Shown piece after piece: positions 30,710-38,423 of a stretch of 64,000 bases of DNA. This stretch comes from Streptomyces beigongshangae. Its GTDB lineage: Bacteria > Actinomycetota > Actinomycetes > Streptomycetales > Streptomycetaceae. The stretch's first letter is position 1. The number at the start of each line of letters is the position of its first letter. The stretch spans positions 62,001 through 126,000 of the forward strand of contig NZ_JAHKJW010000015.1 of NCBI RefSeq assembly GCF_019710745.1. The letters run 5' to 3'. Under the pieces are notes generated by a model that was not told the DNA's origin, did no database searches, and saw only the letters and a program-made list of their open reading frames with translations. The translations under genes and the position numbers were made by a program.

Positions 30710-31342
30710 TCAACGTCTTTCGGCGAGGACGTCGTCCGGCGCGGCAGGGTTCCTGCGGCGCCGTACACGGCGCGAGAACTCCACCGCACCGGTCACCACG
30801 AAGGCGAACCCGACACCCACGGCGACGGCGAGAAGCGTGTTCTCCTGGAAGAAGACGCCGCCGGCGTAGCCCGACAGCGCGGTGTAGGCACTCCAGGTGG
30901 AGGTGGAGATGGCGACGTAGAGCATGAACTTGCGCAGTGGGTACCTCACCACTCCCGCCGTTCCTGTGGCGAGGTAGCGTCCGACCGGGACGAAGCGCGT
31001 GGAGACGAGTACGAAACCGCCGCGTGACGCGAGTTCGCGCTCGAACCAGGAATACGCTGCGCGGCGTCTGGTGCCGGCGGGAAGCCGCTCGACCACGCGC
31101 TCCCCCAGGAGACGTCCGACGGAGTAGGGGACCAGGTCGCCCAGGAAGGCGCCCACCGTCGTCGCGGCGATGACGAGCACGATGTTCGTCTGCCCGGCCG
31201 CGCCGGCCACGCCCGCGAGGATCACGACGGGTTCGCTCGGGATCAGCGGGAGGAAGGAGTCGAGCAAGGACACCGCGATGAGGACGGCGTACAGAGCGGG
31301 CGATGACGTCAACGACTCCGCGAGGTTGATCCAGTCCGGCAT
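30710..31342 (-). CDS. DedA-family membrane protein
   Basis: A 210-residue integral membrane protein of the DedA/VTT family. Members are thought to move lipids or polyprenyl carriers across the membrane and affect envelope homeostasis. The family pattern is clear: a first hydrophobic segment with SLLDSFLPLIPSEPVVILAG, a re-entrant GAFLGDLVPYSVGRLLGE stretch, the RFVPVGRYLATGTAG signature near residue 118, and two further helices. The C-terminus is basic and cytoplasmic (RRVRRRRN). The ATG at 31342 has only a weak ribosome site. It lies 117 bp downstream of the flavin monooxygenase on the same strand; no functional link is evident. Confidence 0.92.
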   Translation of the reverse strand: MPDWINLAESLTSSPALYAVLIAVSLLDSFLPLIPSEPVVILAGVAGAAGQTNIVLVIAATTVGAFLGDLVPYSVGRLLGERVVERLPAGTRRRAAYSWFERELASRGGFVLVSTRFVPVGRYLATGTAGVVRYPLRKFMLYVAISTSTWSAYTALSGYAGGVFFQENTLLAVAVGVGFAFVVTGAVEFSRRVRRRRNPAAPDDVLAERR

Positions 31343-31459
31343 TTACTACCCGCATTCTGTCGTACGGACACGGAAATTCACGAGTGCTTTCTCTCCCTCG
31401 ATCCCTGCGGGTGATCGCCCGCCATCGACATTCCGCCTTTCGGTCTCAGGTATCGGGTG

Positions 31460-32566
31460 TCAGGCGGTGGGAGCGGTGGTGAGCATCCAGTGGCTGAACG
31501 CGGCGTAGCGCCGTGCGAATTCGACCGCGTCGCCGGCGTTCTCGACGGCGGCGGAGTGCTCGCGCACCGTTGCGAAGCGGGCGCTGCGAACGAACTCGTA
31601 GGTACTGAGAGCCTTTTCCAGGTCGGTCCCGGCCGTCAGGACGCCGCGCAGGACGCCGACGTCCTCGATGCCGAGAGTGCCGCCCGCGGAGATGTGGGGG
31701 GACAGCCCGTGCGCGGCGTCGCCCACCAGGGCGACGCGCGCGCCGGCCCACCGGGACAGCTCCGGGACCAGCACGATCTGGTTCTCCAGGACGGACTCCT
31801 CCGGCGTCTCGGCGATCATGGCCAGGAGACCGTCGTTCCATCCCGCCTCGGCCAGATTCCGTGCGCGTTCCAGCGCCCGTTCGCGTCTGCTTCCGGTGAG
31901 CGGTCCGGCACCGAACTGGTTGACCATCCACATGATCCGGTCGTGGGCGATCCGCGCGTACCCGCCGCGGGTCCGGTGGTGGCCGACGGTGAGCACGGTG
32001 GCCGCGGGATCGTGGTGACCGGTCGGCACGACCCCGCGCCATGCGTAGTGGCCGGAGTGCGTCACGGCGTGGCTCCCCGGCACCAGTTGCCTGCGCACGC
32101 GGGAGTGGACGCCGTCCGCGCCGATCAGCAGATCCGTGCGCAGTGCCCCGCCGTCGGCGAGGTGCACGACGACGTCCGATCCGGTCTCGGTGTATCCGCT
32201 CACACGGGCGCCGAGGCGGATTCGGCCGTGACCGACGGTGTCGGCCAGGAGGTCGTTCAACTCGGGGCGCGGCACGAGCAGGAACCGGTGGTCGGCGTCG
32301 GTGTGTCCGGGAGCCCGGACCGGATCCCCGGCCGGACCGAAAAACCAGGTGTTCTGCTCGATGCCCATGTCGCGGACTGCTTGCCCGATGCCGAGGTGGT
32401 CGAACTCCCGCAGTGCGTTCTCCCACAGGCCGATGCCGGCGCCGGCGGCCCGGACCCGGTCCGCCTGTTCCAGCACGATGACGTCATGGCCGATGCGTTG
32501 GAGGGAGGCCGCGGCGGTGAGCCCCACCAGACCGCCACCGACTATCACAGTGGATTGCGTGGACAA
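31460..32566 (-). CDS. FAD-dependent monooxygenase (group A, PHBH fold)
   Basis: A 368-residue flavoprotein hydroxylase. The dinucleotide-binding motif VIVGGGLVGLTAA is at residues 7-19. The DG motif is GADGVHSRVR near 150 and the GD motif is GDAAHGLSPH near 280, all typical of NAD(P)H-using aromatic hydroxylases and drug-modifying enzymes. The start is TTG at 32566, with AAGGAG eight bases upstream. An ATG five bases further upstream is out of frame. The LysR gene lies upstream on the same strand across 178 bp, and its product is the likely regulator. The substrate is unknown; detoxification of a phenolic compound is a reasonable guess given the exporters nearby. Confidence 0.92.
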   Translation of the reverse strand: MSTQSTVIVGGGLVGLTAAASLQRIGHDVIVLEQADRVRAAGAGIGLWENALREFDHLGIGQAVRDMGIEQNTWFFGPAGDPVRAPGHTDADHRFLLVPRPELNDLLADTVGHGRIRLGARVSGYTETGSDVVVHLADGGALRTDLLIGADGVHSRVRRQLVPGSHAVTHSGHYAWRGVVPTGHHDPAATVLTVGHHRTRGGYARIAHDRIMWMVNQFGAGPLTGSRRERALERARNLAEAGWNDGLLAMIAETPEESVLENQIVLVPELSRWAGARVALVGDAAHGLSPHISAGGTLGIEDVGVLRGVLTAGTDLEKALSTYEFVRSARFATVREHSAAVENAGDAVEFARRYAAFSHWMLTTAPTA

Positions 32567-32744
32567 TTCATGTACTCCTTCGCCTTGGAGGCAGGGGGTG
32601 CCGAGGTCGCCGATTTACTGGTTCGCCGGTGAATACCGACGCGTTGGACGGTCCTTTTCGTCGGCGATATATGGCGCCGGAGGAACACCTCGACACTATG
32701 AGAAACCGTCACCTGCTTCAAATGCGATTCAGTCAACGAGTCAT

Positions 32745-33680
32745 TTACCCGTATGCAGGTGACTCGTGGCTCACGCTGCCGCCCCCGAGGAACGCGGCGA
32801 GAACGTCCCGTACCCGGGCGCGGAGCCACGCGTGGGCCTTGTCGTTGTCGTAGCGCTGGTGCCAGGCCAGCGTCACCGGCACGGGGGCGAGGGCGAACGG
32901 CGGCGTGGCGGTGCGCAGTCCGTGGGCGTCGAGCATCGGCCGGCAGATCTGTTCGGACACCACGACGAGCAGCTCGCTCCGGCTGGCGATGTGCAGTGCC
33001 GCGGCACTGGTGGGGACGGACGCGACGACTCTGCGCCACAGGCCGAGGCCGTCCAGGACGGTGTCGACCGGATCCTCGGTCCGGCCGCGACGGGACACCA
33101 GGACGTGCTCCGCGGCAGCGAAGCGCTCGGCGGTCAACGGACCGTCCGCGCAGGGGTGGCCGGGACGGAACGCGACCACGAGCCGGTCCTCGCCGAGCGT
33201 CTCGTGGCTGATCTCCGGCAGCTCCGGGGCGGCCGAGCTGATCTCCAGGTCGACCCTGCCGTGCCGCAGATCGTTCGTGTCGGTGTCGGCCTCCGCCAGC
33301 AGCCGCACGGACAGGCCGGGTCCGGCCTGCCGGACCGCGGCGAGGAGGCGGGGAGCGACGGCGGTGGTGAGGGCGTCGTTCCCCCGGACGGTGAACGTCC
33401 TCCGCAGGGTGCCGAGATCCAGTGTGCGTTCCGGTGCGAGGATCGCGCGCGACTGCTCGACGAGGTGGTGCACGGCGTCGCGGATCTCCAGGGCGTAGGG
33501 CGTCGGTGTCATCGTCCGGCCCGTGCGGACCAGGATCTGGTCCCCGGTGAGCCGGCGGATCCGGCCGAGACTGCGGCTCGTGGCCGGAGCGGACAGGTGC
33601 AACCGCTCCGCCGCCCCCGTCACGCTGCCCTCCTCGAGAAGGGCGTCCAGCACCGCCATGAGATTCAGGTCCAGTTGCAT
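32745..33680 (-). CDS. LysR-family transcriptional regulator
   Basis: A 311-residue DNA-binding regulator. The N-terminal winged helix-turn-helix is LDLNLMAVLDALLEEGSVTGAAERLHLSAPATSRSLGRIR in two overlapping blocks (residues 3-42). The rest is a two-lobed effector-binding domain (about 90-300) as in NodD/NahR-type members. I chose the ATG at 33680 because MQLDLNLMAV is the usual opening; a longer frame upstream has no ribosome site. It lies 178 bp upstream of the flavin monooxygenase on the same strand and is divergent from the MMPL exporter across 293 bp. It may control either neighbour through those intervals; the inducer is unknown. Confidence 0.93.
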   Translation of the reverse strand: MQLDLNLMAVLDALLEEGSVTGAAERLHLSAPATSRSLGRIRRLTGDQILVRTGRTMTPTPYALEIRDAVHHLVEQSRAILAPERTLDLGTLRRTFTVRGNDALTTAVAPRLLAAVRQAGPGLSVRLLAEADTDTNDLRHGRVDLEISSAAPELPEISHETLGEDRLVVAFRPGHPCADGPLTAERFAAAEHVLVSRRGRTEDPVDTVLDGLGLWRRVVASVPTSAAALHIASRSELLVVVSEQICRPMLDAHGLRTATPPFALAPVPVTLAWHQRYDNDKAHAWLRARVRDVLAAFLGGGSVSHESPAYG

Positions 33681-33816
33681 GGGGCGCAGTCTAGGGACGC
33701 CAAGGATGCGCCCACGGTGATGAGTCGACGGCCGCCCGTGCCTCCGCCGCGCGAGGACTTCGCGCGGCGGCCGGGACGCGGGCCGGCCCGGCCGGGGCCC
33801 GGGCCGGCCCGGATCT

Positions 33817-33961
33817 GGTGCGTGGGCACCGGATCGGGGGAGCGGCTGGTCCGGAAGCACCAGGGGAGGACGAGGGCGCGGGACGATGTCCGGCGAGGCG
33901 CCTCGGGGAAGTGTGGGAGGCGCGCGGATCCCGCGCGTTCCCCCTGCCCGACGGTGTCTGG
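33817..33961 (+). ncRNA. Candidate structured 5' leader, copy A (upstream of MMPL gene)
   Basis: This 145-base segment aligns without a gap to 43418-43562; I count about 114 of 144 positions identical by hand. Hairpins at the same offsets are GGTGC/GCACC (33817-33830), CTGGT/ACCAG (33846-33863, 8-base loop) and CGCGCG/CGCGCG (33921-33937). In the last stem one C-G pair here is a T-A pair in the other copy, which keeps pairing. The core GGACGAT and the block TTCCCCCTGCCCG are nearly unchanged. Differences fall evenly on all three codon positions of the frame open through it, so protein coding is unlikely. It ends 12 bases before the exporter start. Inferred role: cis-acting RNA control of the exporter. 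Confidence 0.65.
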
Positions 33962-33973
33962 AGTGATCGACAA

Positions 33974-36295
33974 GTGGCGATGTTTCTTTACCGGATCGGA
34001 CGGTGGGCCTTCCGGCGGCGCCGGCTCGTCAGCGCCGTGTGGCTGGGTGTCCTGGTGGTGGCCGGGGTCGCGGCCGCCGTGGCGCCGGCGGGGCAGGAGG
34101 AGGACCTGTCCATGCCCGGCACCGAGTCGCAGCGGGCGTTCGACCTGCTGGACGAGCGCTTCCCCCGGAGCAACTCCCAGGGCGCCGAGGCCCGTCTGGT
34201 GTTCCGGGCCCCGGACGGGCAGCGGGTGACGGCCGGGGAGAACAGGAAGGCCGTGGAGGACGCGCTCGACTCACTGGACGGGGGCGGGGACGGGGGCGGG
34301 GGTGATCAAGTCGCGTCGGTCGTCGACCCCTATGAAACCGGCGCTGTCAGCGAGGACCGCACCATCGCCTACTCCACGATCACCTACACCGCGGACGCCG
34401 TCGACCTGACCGAGCCGACGAAGAGCGCTCTGGAGGACGCCGCGAGCCGGGCCCGGGACGCCGGACTGACCGTGGAGACCGGTGGTTCGGCCCTGGAGGC
34501 GGAGGTCTCGCCGGGTGGTACGACGGAGATCGTCGGCGTGGCGGTGGCGGCGGTGGTGCTGGTCCTCACCCTCGGCTCGCTGGCCGCGGCCGGACTGTCG
34601 CTGCTGACCGCCTTCCTGGGGGTGGCCGTCGCCTTGGGTCTGATCTCCGCACTGGCCTTACCACTGGGCCTGACGTCCACCGTCGCCGTCCTGGCGCTGA
34701 TGCTGGGACTGGCGGTCGGCATCGACTACGCGCTCTTCATCACCTCCCGCTTCCGCGACGAGCGCGCCCGGGGCCACGAGCCGGAGGAGGCCGCGGGCCG
34801 GGCGGTGGGCACGGCCGGGTCCGCCGTCGTCTTCGCCGGCGCGACCGTCTTCATCGCCCTGGCCGGGCTGGGGGTCGTCGGGATCCCCGAACTCACCAGG
34901 ATGGGCATGGGCGGCGCGGGCGCCGTGGCCCTCGCCGTACTCGTCGCACTGACCCTGGTTCCCGCCTTGTTCGGCTTCTTCGGCCCCCGGGTGCTGTCCC
35001 GTGCCGTCCGCAGGACCGTGCGGCGGGGAGGCGGGCGCCCGCACCCGGCGGCGCACGCCACGGCAGGCCGGCCCGGGACGCACCCCGCGACGGACCGGCC
35101 CGCGACGGACCGGCCCGGGATGAGCACCCGCTGGGCACGGTTCGTACTGCGCCGGCCCGTGGCCGTGCTGATGGTCGCCGGACTCGGCCTGGGCGCCGTC
35201 GCCCTGCCGGCGCTCAGCCTCGAACTGGGGCTGCCCGGGGACGAGTCCAAGCCGGTGGAGACCACCCAGCGCCGCGCCTACGACCTGCTGGCGGAAGGCT
35301 TCGGACCCGGCTTCAACGGCCCGTTGACGGTGGTCGTGGACACCTCGCGGTCCGGGGACACCCGGGTCACCACGGACCTGGTCGTCAAGACCGTACGGGC
35401 CGTGGACGGGGTCGCCTCGGTCGGCGAACCGGTTCTCGGCCGGAGCGGGGACACGGCCGTCCTCACCGCCGTCCCGCGGACCGCGCCGAACAGCGCCGGG
35501 ACCAAGGACCTGGTGCACGCGATCCGGGGCGCGGTCTCCGGCGTCGAGGCCGGCACGGGTGCCGGTGTCCTGGTGACCGGCACCACCGCGCTGAACATCG
35601 ACATCTCCGAAGCCGTGTCCGACGCGCTCGTCCCCTATCTGACCCTGGTCATCGGCCTGGCGGTGCTCCTGCTGACGGTGGTCTTCCGCTCGGTCCTGGT
35701 CCCGGTCAAGGCCGCGCTCGGTTTCCTGCTCTCGGTGGGTGCCGCCTTCGGCGTCCTCGTCGCCGTCTTCCAGTGGGGCTGGGCGGCGGACCTGATCGGC
35801 ATCGAGCAGACCGGACCGGTCATGTCGCTGATGCCGATCCTCGTCATCGGAATAGTCTTCGGCCTGGCCATGGACTACGAGGTCTTCCTCCTCACCCGGA
35901 TGCGGGAGGCGTACGTCCACGGCGCGTCCCCCGACGAGGCCGTCGTCAACGGGTTCCGGCACAGCGGACGCGTGGTGGCCGCGGCGGCGGTCATCATGGT
36001 CAGTGTGTTCGCCGGATTCATCGGGATGAGCAGTCCGACCATCCAGACGATGGGTGTCGGCCTGGCCTCCGCCGTCGCCTTCGACGCCTTCGCGGTCCGG
36101 ATGACGATCGCACCCGCGGTCCTGGCACTGCTCGGCCACCGGGCGTGGTGGCTGCCCCGTATCCTGGGGCGCGTGCTGCCGGACGTGGACATCGAGGGGG
36201 AGGCACTGGACAGGCGTGTCCCGGCCTCCGCGACCGGGCGGGACGCCGCGGTACGGCGGCTCCCCGCCGTTCGGGACCGAGCCGGCCATGACTGA
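33974..36295 (+). CDS. MMPL-family (RND superfamily) exporter
   Basis: A 773-residue inner-membrane transporter, expected to export lipids or drugs using the proton gradient. It starts with LYRIGRWAFRRRRLVSAVWL, the usual basic segment before the first membrane helix. It has the two-fold RND layout: an extracytoplasmic loop, five helices including GLAVGIDYALFITSRFRDE, then a second loop and helices with GLAMDYEVFLLTRMRE. GTG at 33974 has GGAG ten bases upstream; ATG at 33980 is the alternative. The frame stays open upstream, but that region is the conserved leader. The stop overlaps the histidine kinase start by eight bases, so exporter and sensor are probably co-transcribed. The substrate is unknown. 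Confidence 0.92.
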   Translation: MAMFLYRIGRWAFRRRRLVSAVWLGVLVVAGVAAAVAPAGQEEDLSMPGTESQRAFDLLDERFPRSNSQGAEARLVFRAPDGQRVTAGENRKAVEDALDSLDGGGDGGGGDQVASVVDPYETGAVSEDRTIAYSTITYTADAVDLTEPTKSALEDAASRARDAGLTVETGGSALEAEVSPGGTTEIVGVAVAAVVLVLTLGSLAAAGLSLLTAFLGVAVALGLISALALPLGLTSTVAVLALMLGLAVGIDYALFITSRFRDERARGHEPEEAAGRAVGTAGSAVVFAGATVFIALAGLGVVGIPELTRMGMGGAGAVALAVLVALTLVPALFGFFGPRVLSRAVRRTVRRGGGRPHPAAHATAGRPGTHPATDRPATDRPGMSTRWARFVLRRPVAVLMVAGLGLGAVALPALSLELGLPGDESKPVETTQRRAYDLLAEGFGPGFNGPLTVVVDTSRSGDTRVTTDLVVKTVRAVDGVASVGEPVLGRSGDTAVLTAVPRTAPNSAGTKDLVHAIRGAVSGVEAGTGAGVLVTGTTALNIDISEAVSDALVPYLTLVIGLAVLLLTVVFRSVLVPVKAALGFLLSVGAAFGVLVAVFQWGWAADLIGIEQTGPVMSLMPILVIGIVFGLAMDYEVFLLTRMREAYVHGASPDEAVVNGFRHSGRVVAAAAVIMVSVFAGFIGMSSPTIQTMGVGLASAVAFDAFAVRMTIAPAVLALLGHRAWWLPRILGRVLPDVDIEGEALDRRVPASATGRDAAVRRLPAVRDRAGHD

Positions 36296-37598
36296 GCCGC
36301 GCATGACGGAACAGCGCGTGACGGAACCGGAGACGACGGAACCGGGCGGCGCCGGCCCGCGACCACGCGGTACGTGGTGGCGGGAGGCGGCGATCACGGT
36401 GACGGCGTTCGCGCTCTGTCTGTTCGGCGGCACGCTGCAGGCCGACGGCAGCACGCTGTCGGCGCCCCCGGCCGCCGCCTACCTCGTCGCGGTGGTGTCC
36501 TGTGCCGTGCTGCCGGCGCGGCACCGGGCGCCCCTGGTCACGGCGGCGGTCACGACCGCGAGCGGCGTGCTGGCGCCGCCCCTGGGGCTCCTGCTGAGCC
36601 CGCTCGTCGTGGCACCCGCCGTGATCACCGCCTACTCCTACTCGCTCGGCATGCGCGACGAACGGCGCGCGGCCGGCGCGGTGCTGCTCACCTCCGTGGC
36701 GCTGCTGGTCGCCTCCACCCCCTTGTTCGGGGACCTCTCGTGGAAGGACGCGAGCAGGGTGGGGACGGTGGCGGCGCTCCCGCTGGTGGCCGGCGTACTC
36801 GGGCATTCGGTGCGCAACCGGCGGGCCTACCTGGCGGCCGTGGAGGAGCGGGCCCGGCGGGCCGAGGAGACGCGGGACAGCGAGGCGCGCCGGAGAGTGG
36901 CCGAGGAGCGGGTGCGCATCGCCCGGGAACTGCACGACCTGGTGGCCCATCAGATCACCCTGGCCAACGCACAGGCCACGGTCGCCGCCCACCTGTTCGA
37001 CAGCCGCCCGGAGCAGACCCGCAGGAGCCTGCAGGAGCTCGTCGGGACCACCGGGGACGCGCTCGACGAACTGCGGGCCACGGTCGGTCTGCTGCGCCAG
37101 TCCGGGGACGCGGCCGCGCCCGCCGAACCGGCGCCCGGACTGTCCCGGCTCCCCGAACTCCTCGCGTCCTTCCGCCGCGCGGGCCTGGAGGTGTCGGTGC
37201 ACCAGGAGGGCACGGCCAGGCCACTGCCGCCGGGAGTGGACCTCACCGCCTACCGCATCGTCCAGGAGGCCCTGACCAACGTGACCAAGCACGCCGGTAC
37301 CGGAAGCGCCCGGGTGGGCCTCGCCTTCACCCGGGACCGGGTGACCCTCACCGTGACCGACGACGGAGGACCCGCCCGCACGGCACCGACCACGTCCGCG
37401 GCACCGACCGCGTCCACGGGGACGGACCGTCCGCCCGGTTACGGTGTGATCGGGATGCGTGAACGTGCCACCGCGGTCGGGGGACACCTGTCCGCGGGCC
37501 GGCGGCCGGAGGGCGGCTTCCTCGTCCGCGCCCGACTGCCCCTTCCGCCCGTCAGGAACACGCCGCACGGGACCGGTGGGACGGGAGGCGCGCGATGA
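36288..37598 (+). CDS. Two-component sensor histidine kinase (HisKA_3, NarL-type partner)
   Basis: A 436-residue membrane sensor. Residues about 25-185 hold several hydrophobic helices with no large extracellular domain, so the signal may be sensed in the membrane. A coiled stretch with RRVAEERVRIARELHDLVAHQ follows; His216 is the phosphorylated residue of the HisKA_3 type. The ATPase domain has YRIVQEALTNVTKHA and GYGVIGMRERA. The ATG at 36288 overlaps the end of the MMPL exporter gene by eight bases, and the stop overlaps the regulator start as ATGA. Such coupling implies that sensor, regulator and exporter work as one unit, as in DesKR/LiaSR-like envelope or drug responses. Confidence 0.94.
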   Translation: MTEPRMTEQRVTEPETTEPGGAGPRPRGTWWREAAITVTAFALCLFGGTLQADGSTLSAPPAAAYLVAVVSCAVLPARHRAPLVTAAVTTASGVLAPPLGLLLSPLVVAPAVITAYSYSLGMRDERRAAGAVLLTSVALLVASTPLFGDLSWKDASRVGTVAALPLVAGVLGHSVRNRRAYLAAVEERARRAEETRDSEARRRVAEERVRIARELHDLVAHQITLANAQATVAAHLFDSRPEQTRRSLQELVGTTGDALDELRATVGLLRQSGDAAAPAEPAPGLSRLPELLASFRRAGLEVSVHQEGTARPLPPGVDLTAYRIVQEALTNVTKHAGTGSARVGLAFTRDRVTLTVTDDGGPARTAPTTSAAPTASTGTDRPPGYGVIGMRERATAVGGHLSAGRRPEGGFLVRARLPLPPVRNTPHGTGGTGGAR

Positions 37599-38302
37599 CG
37601 CTCCGGGTGCTGCTCGCCGACGACCAGGCCCTGCTGCGGGGTGCCTTCCGGATACTCCTCGACAGTGCCGACGACATCACCGTGGTCGGCGAGGCCGCCG
37701 ACGGCAGGCAGGCGGTGGCACTCACCCGGCAGCTGCGCCCGGACGTGGTGATCATGGACATCCGCATGCCCGGGGTGGACGGTCTCACCGCCACGGCGGA
37801 GATCTGCGCGGACCCGGAACTGCGGGCCAGCCGCATCCTGATCCTCACCACCTACGAGACCGAGGAGTACGTCGCCCAGGCACTGCGCGCGGGAGCCGGC
37901 GGATTCATCGGCAAGGGCATCGGGGCCCAGGACCTGCTGGACGCCGTGCGTACGATCGCCGACGGCGACACCCTGCTGTCCCCGGCCGCGACCCGCTCCC
38001 TGATCGCCCGTTTCCTGGCCACGCCGGAACCGGTCCCGCCCCGCCACCCCGAACAACTCGCCGCGCTCACCCCGCGCGAACGAGAGATGGTGGCCGCGGT
38101 CGCGACCGGCCTGTCCAACCAGGAGATCGCCGAGCGGATGTTCCTCAGCCCCTTCACCGTCCGCGCCCACGTACAGCGCGCCATGACGAAACTGGAAGCC
38201 CGCGACCGGGCGCAACTCGTCGTCATCGCCTACCGCACAGGGCTGGCCCCCGCCACCCGGGACGACACCGGTCACGCCGACCGCGCCGATCGCTCGCCGT
38301 AG
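37595..38302 (+). CDS. Response regulator, NarL/FixJ type
   Basis: A 235-residue DNA-binding regulator paired with the kinase whose stop it overlaps (ATGA). The receiver domain (1-120) has LLADDQALLRG, the phosphoacceptor Asp55 in VIMDIRMPG, LTTYE and the lysine in GFIGKG. The LuxR-type helix-turn-helix (about 165-220) reads LTPREREMVAAVATGLSNQE and then RMFLSPFTVRAHV. A perfect inverted repeat starts seven bases after the stop codon, at the promoter of the next exporter gene. Whether this regulator binds there is unknown. Confidence 0.95.
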   Translation: MTLRVLLADDQALLRGAFRILLDSADDITVVGEAADGRQAVALTRQLRPDVVIMDIRMPGVDGLTATAEICADPELRASRILILTTYETEEYVAQALRAGAGGFIGKGIGAQDLLDAVRTIADGDTLLSPAATRSLIARFLATPEPVPPRHPEQLAALTPREREMVAAVATGLSNQEIAERMFLSPFTVRAHVQRAMTKLEARDRAQLVVIAYRTGLAPATRDDTGHADRADRSP

Positions 38303-38308
38303 TGCCGT

Positions 38309-38329
38309 TGTTGCAACCAACTTGCAACA
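38309..38329 (+). promoter_or_regulatory. Inverted repeat upstream of MFS exporter gene, probable operator
   Basis: TGTTGCAA at 38309-38316 and TTGCAACA at 38322-38329 are perfect inverted arms with a 5-base spacer. They stand out as AT-rich in a very GC-rich region, 95 bases before the GTG start of the MFS exporter. Spacing and symmetry fit a dimeric helix-turn-helix regulator, perhaps the NarL-type regulator encoded just upstream or a MarR/TetR protein from elsewhere. Confidence 0.65.
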
Positions 38330-38423
38330 GCGGAACATCTGCTGTGTGATGCTGGTCGGCCGGTCCGCCGCGTCCGGACGGGCGGACACCAGCCGATCCA
38401 CGACCTGTAGGAGCGTCACCACG

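Noticed and set aside
30035..31027. Plus-strand open frame of 330 codons across the gene-poor gap and the dedA-like gene
   Set aside because: No motif is visible, and it overlaps the well-supported DedA-family gene on the other strand.
33817..33961. Guanidine-I (ykkC), SAM or cobalamin riboswitch
   Set aside because: GGCTGGTCCGG recalls part of ykkC, but the conserved GGGACAAAAG-like and CCCGGGA parts are missing. SAM and cobalamin consensus blocks are absent too.
33818..33973. N-terminal extension of the MMPL exporter by about 50 codons
   Set aside because: The stretch is the conserved leader. Changes between its two copies are not concentrated at third positions, and a good ribosome site lies before the GTG at 33974.
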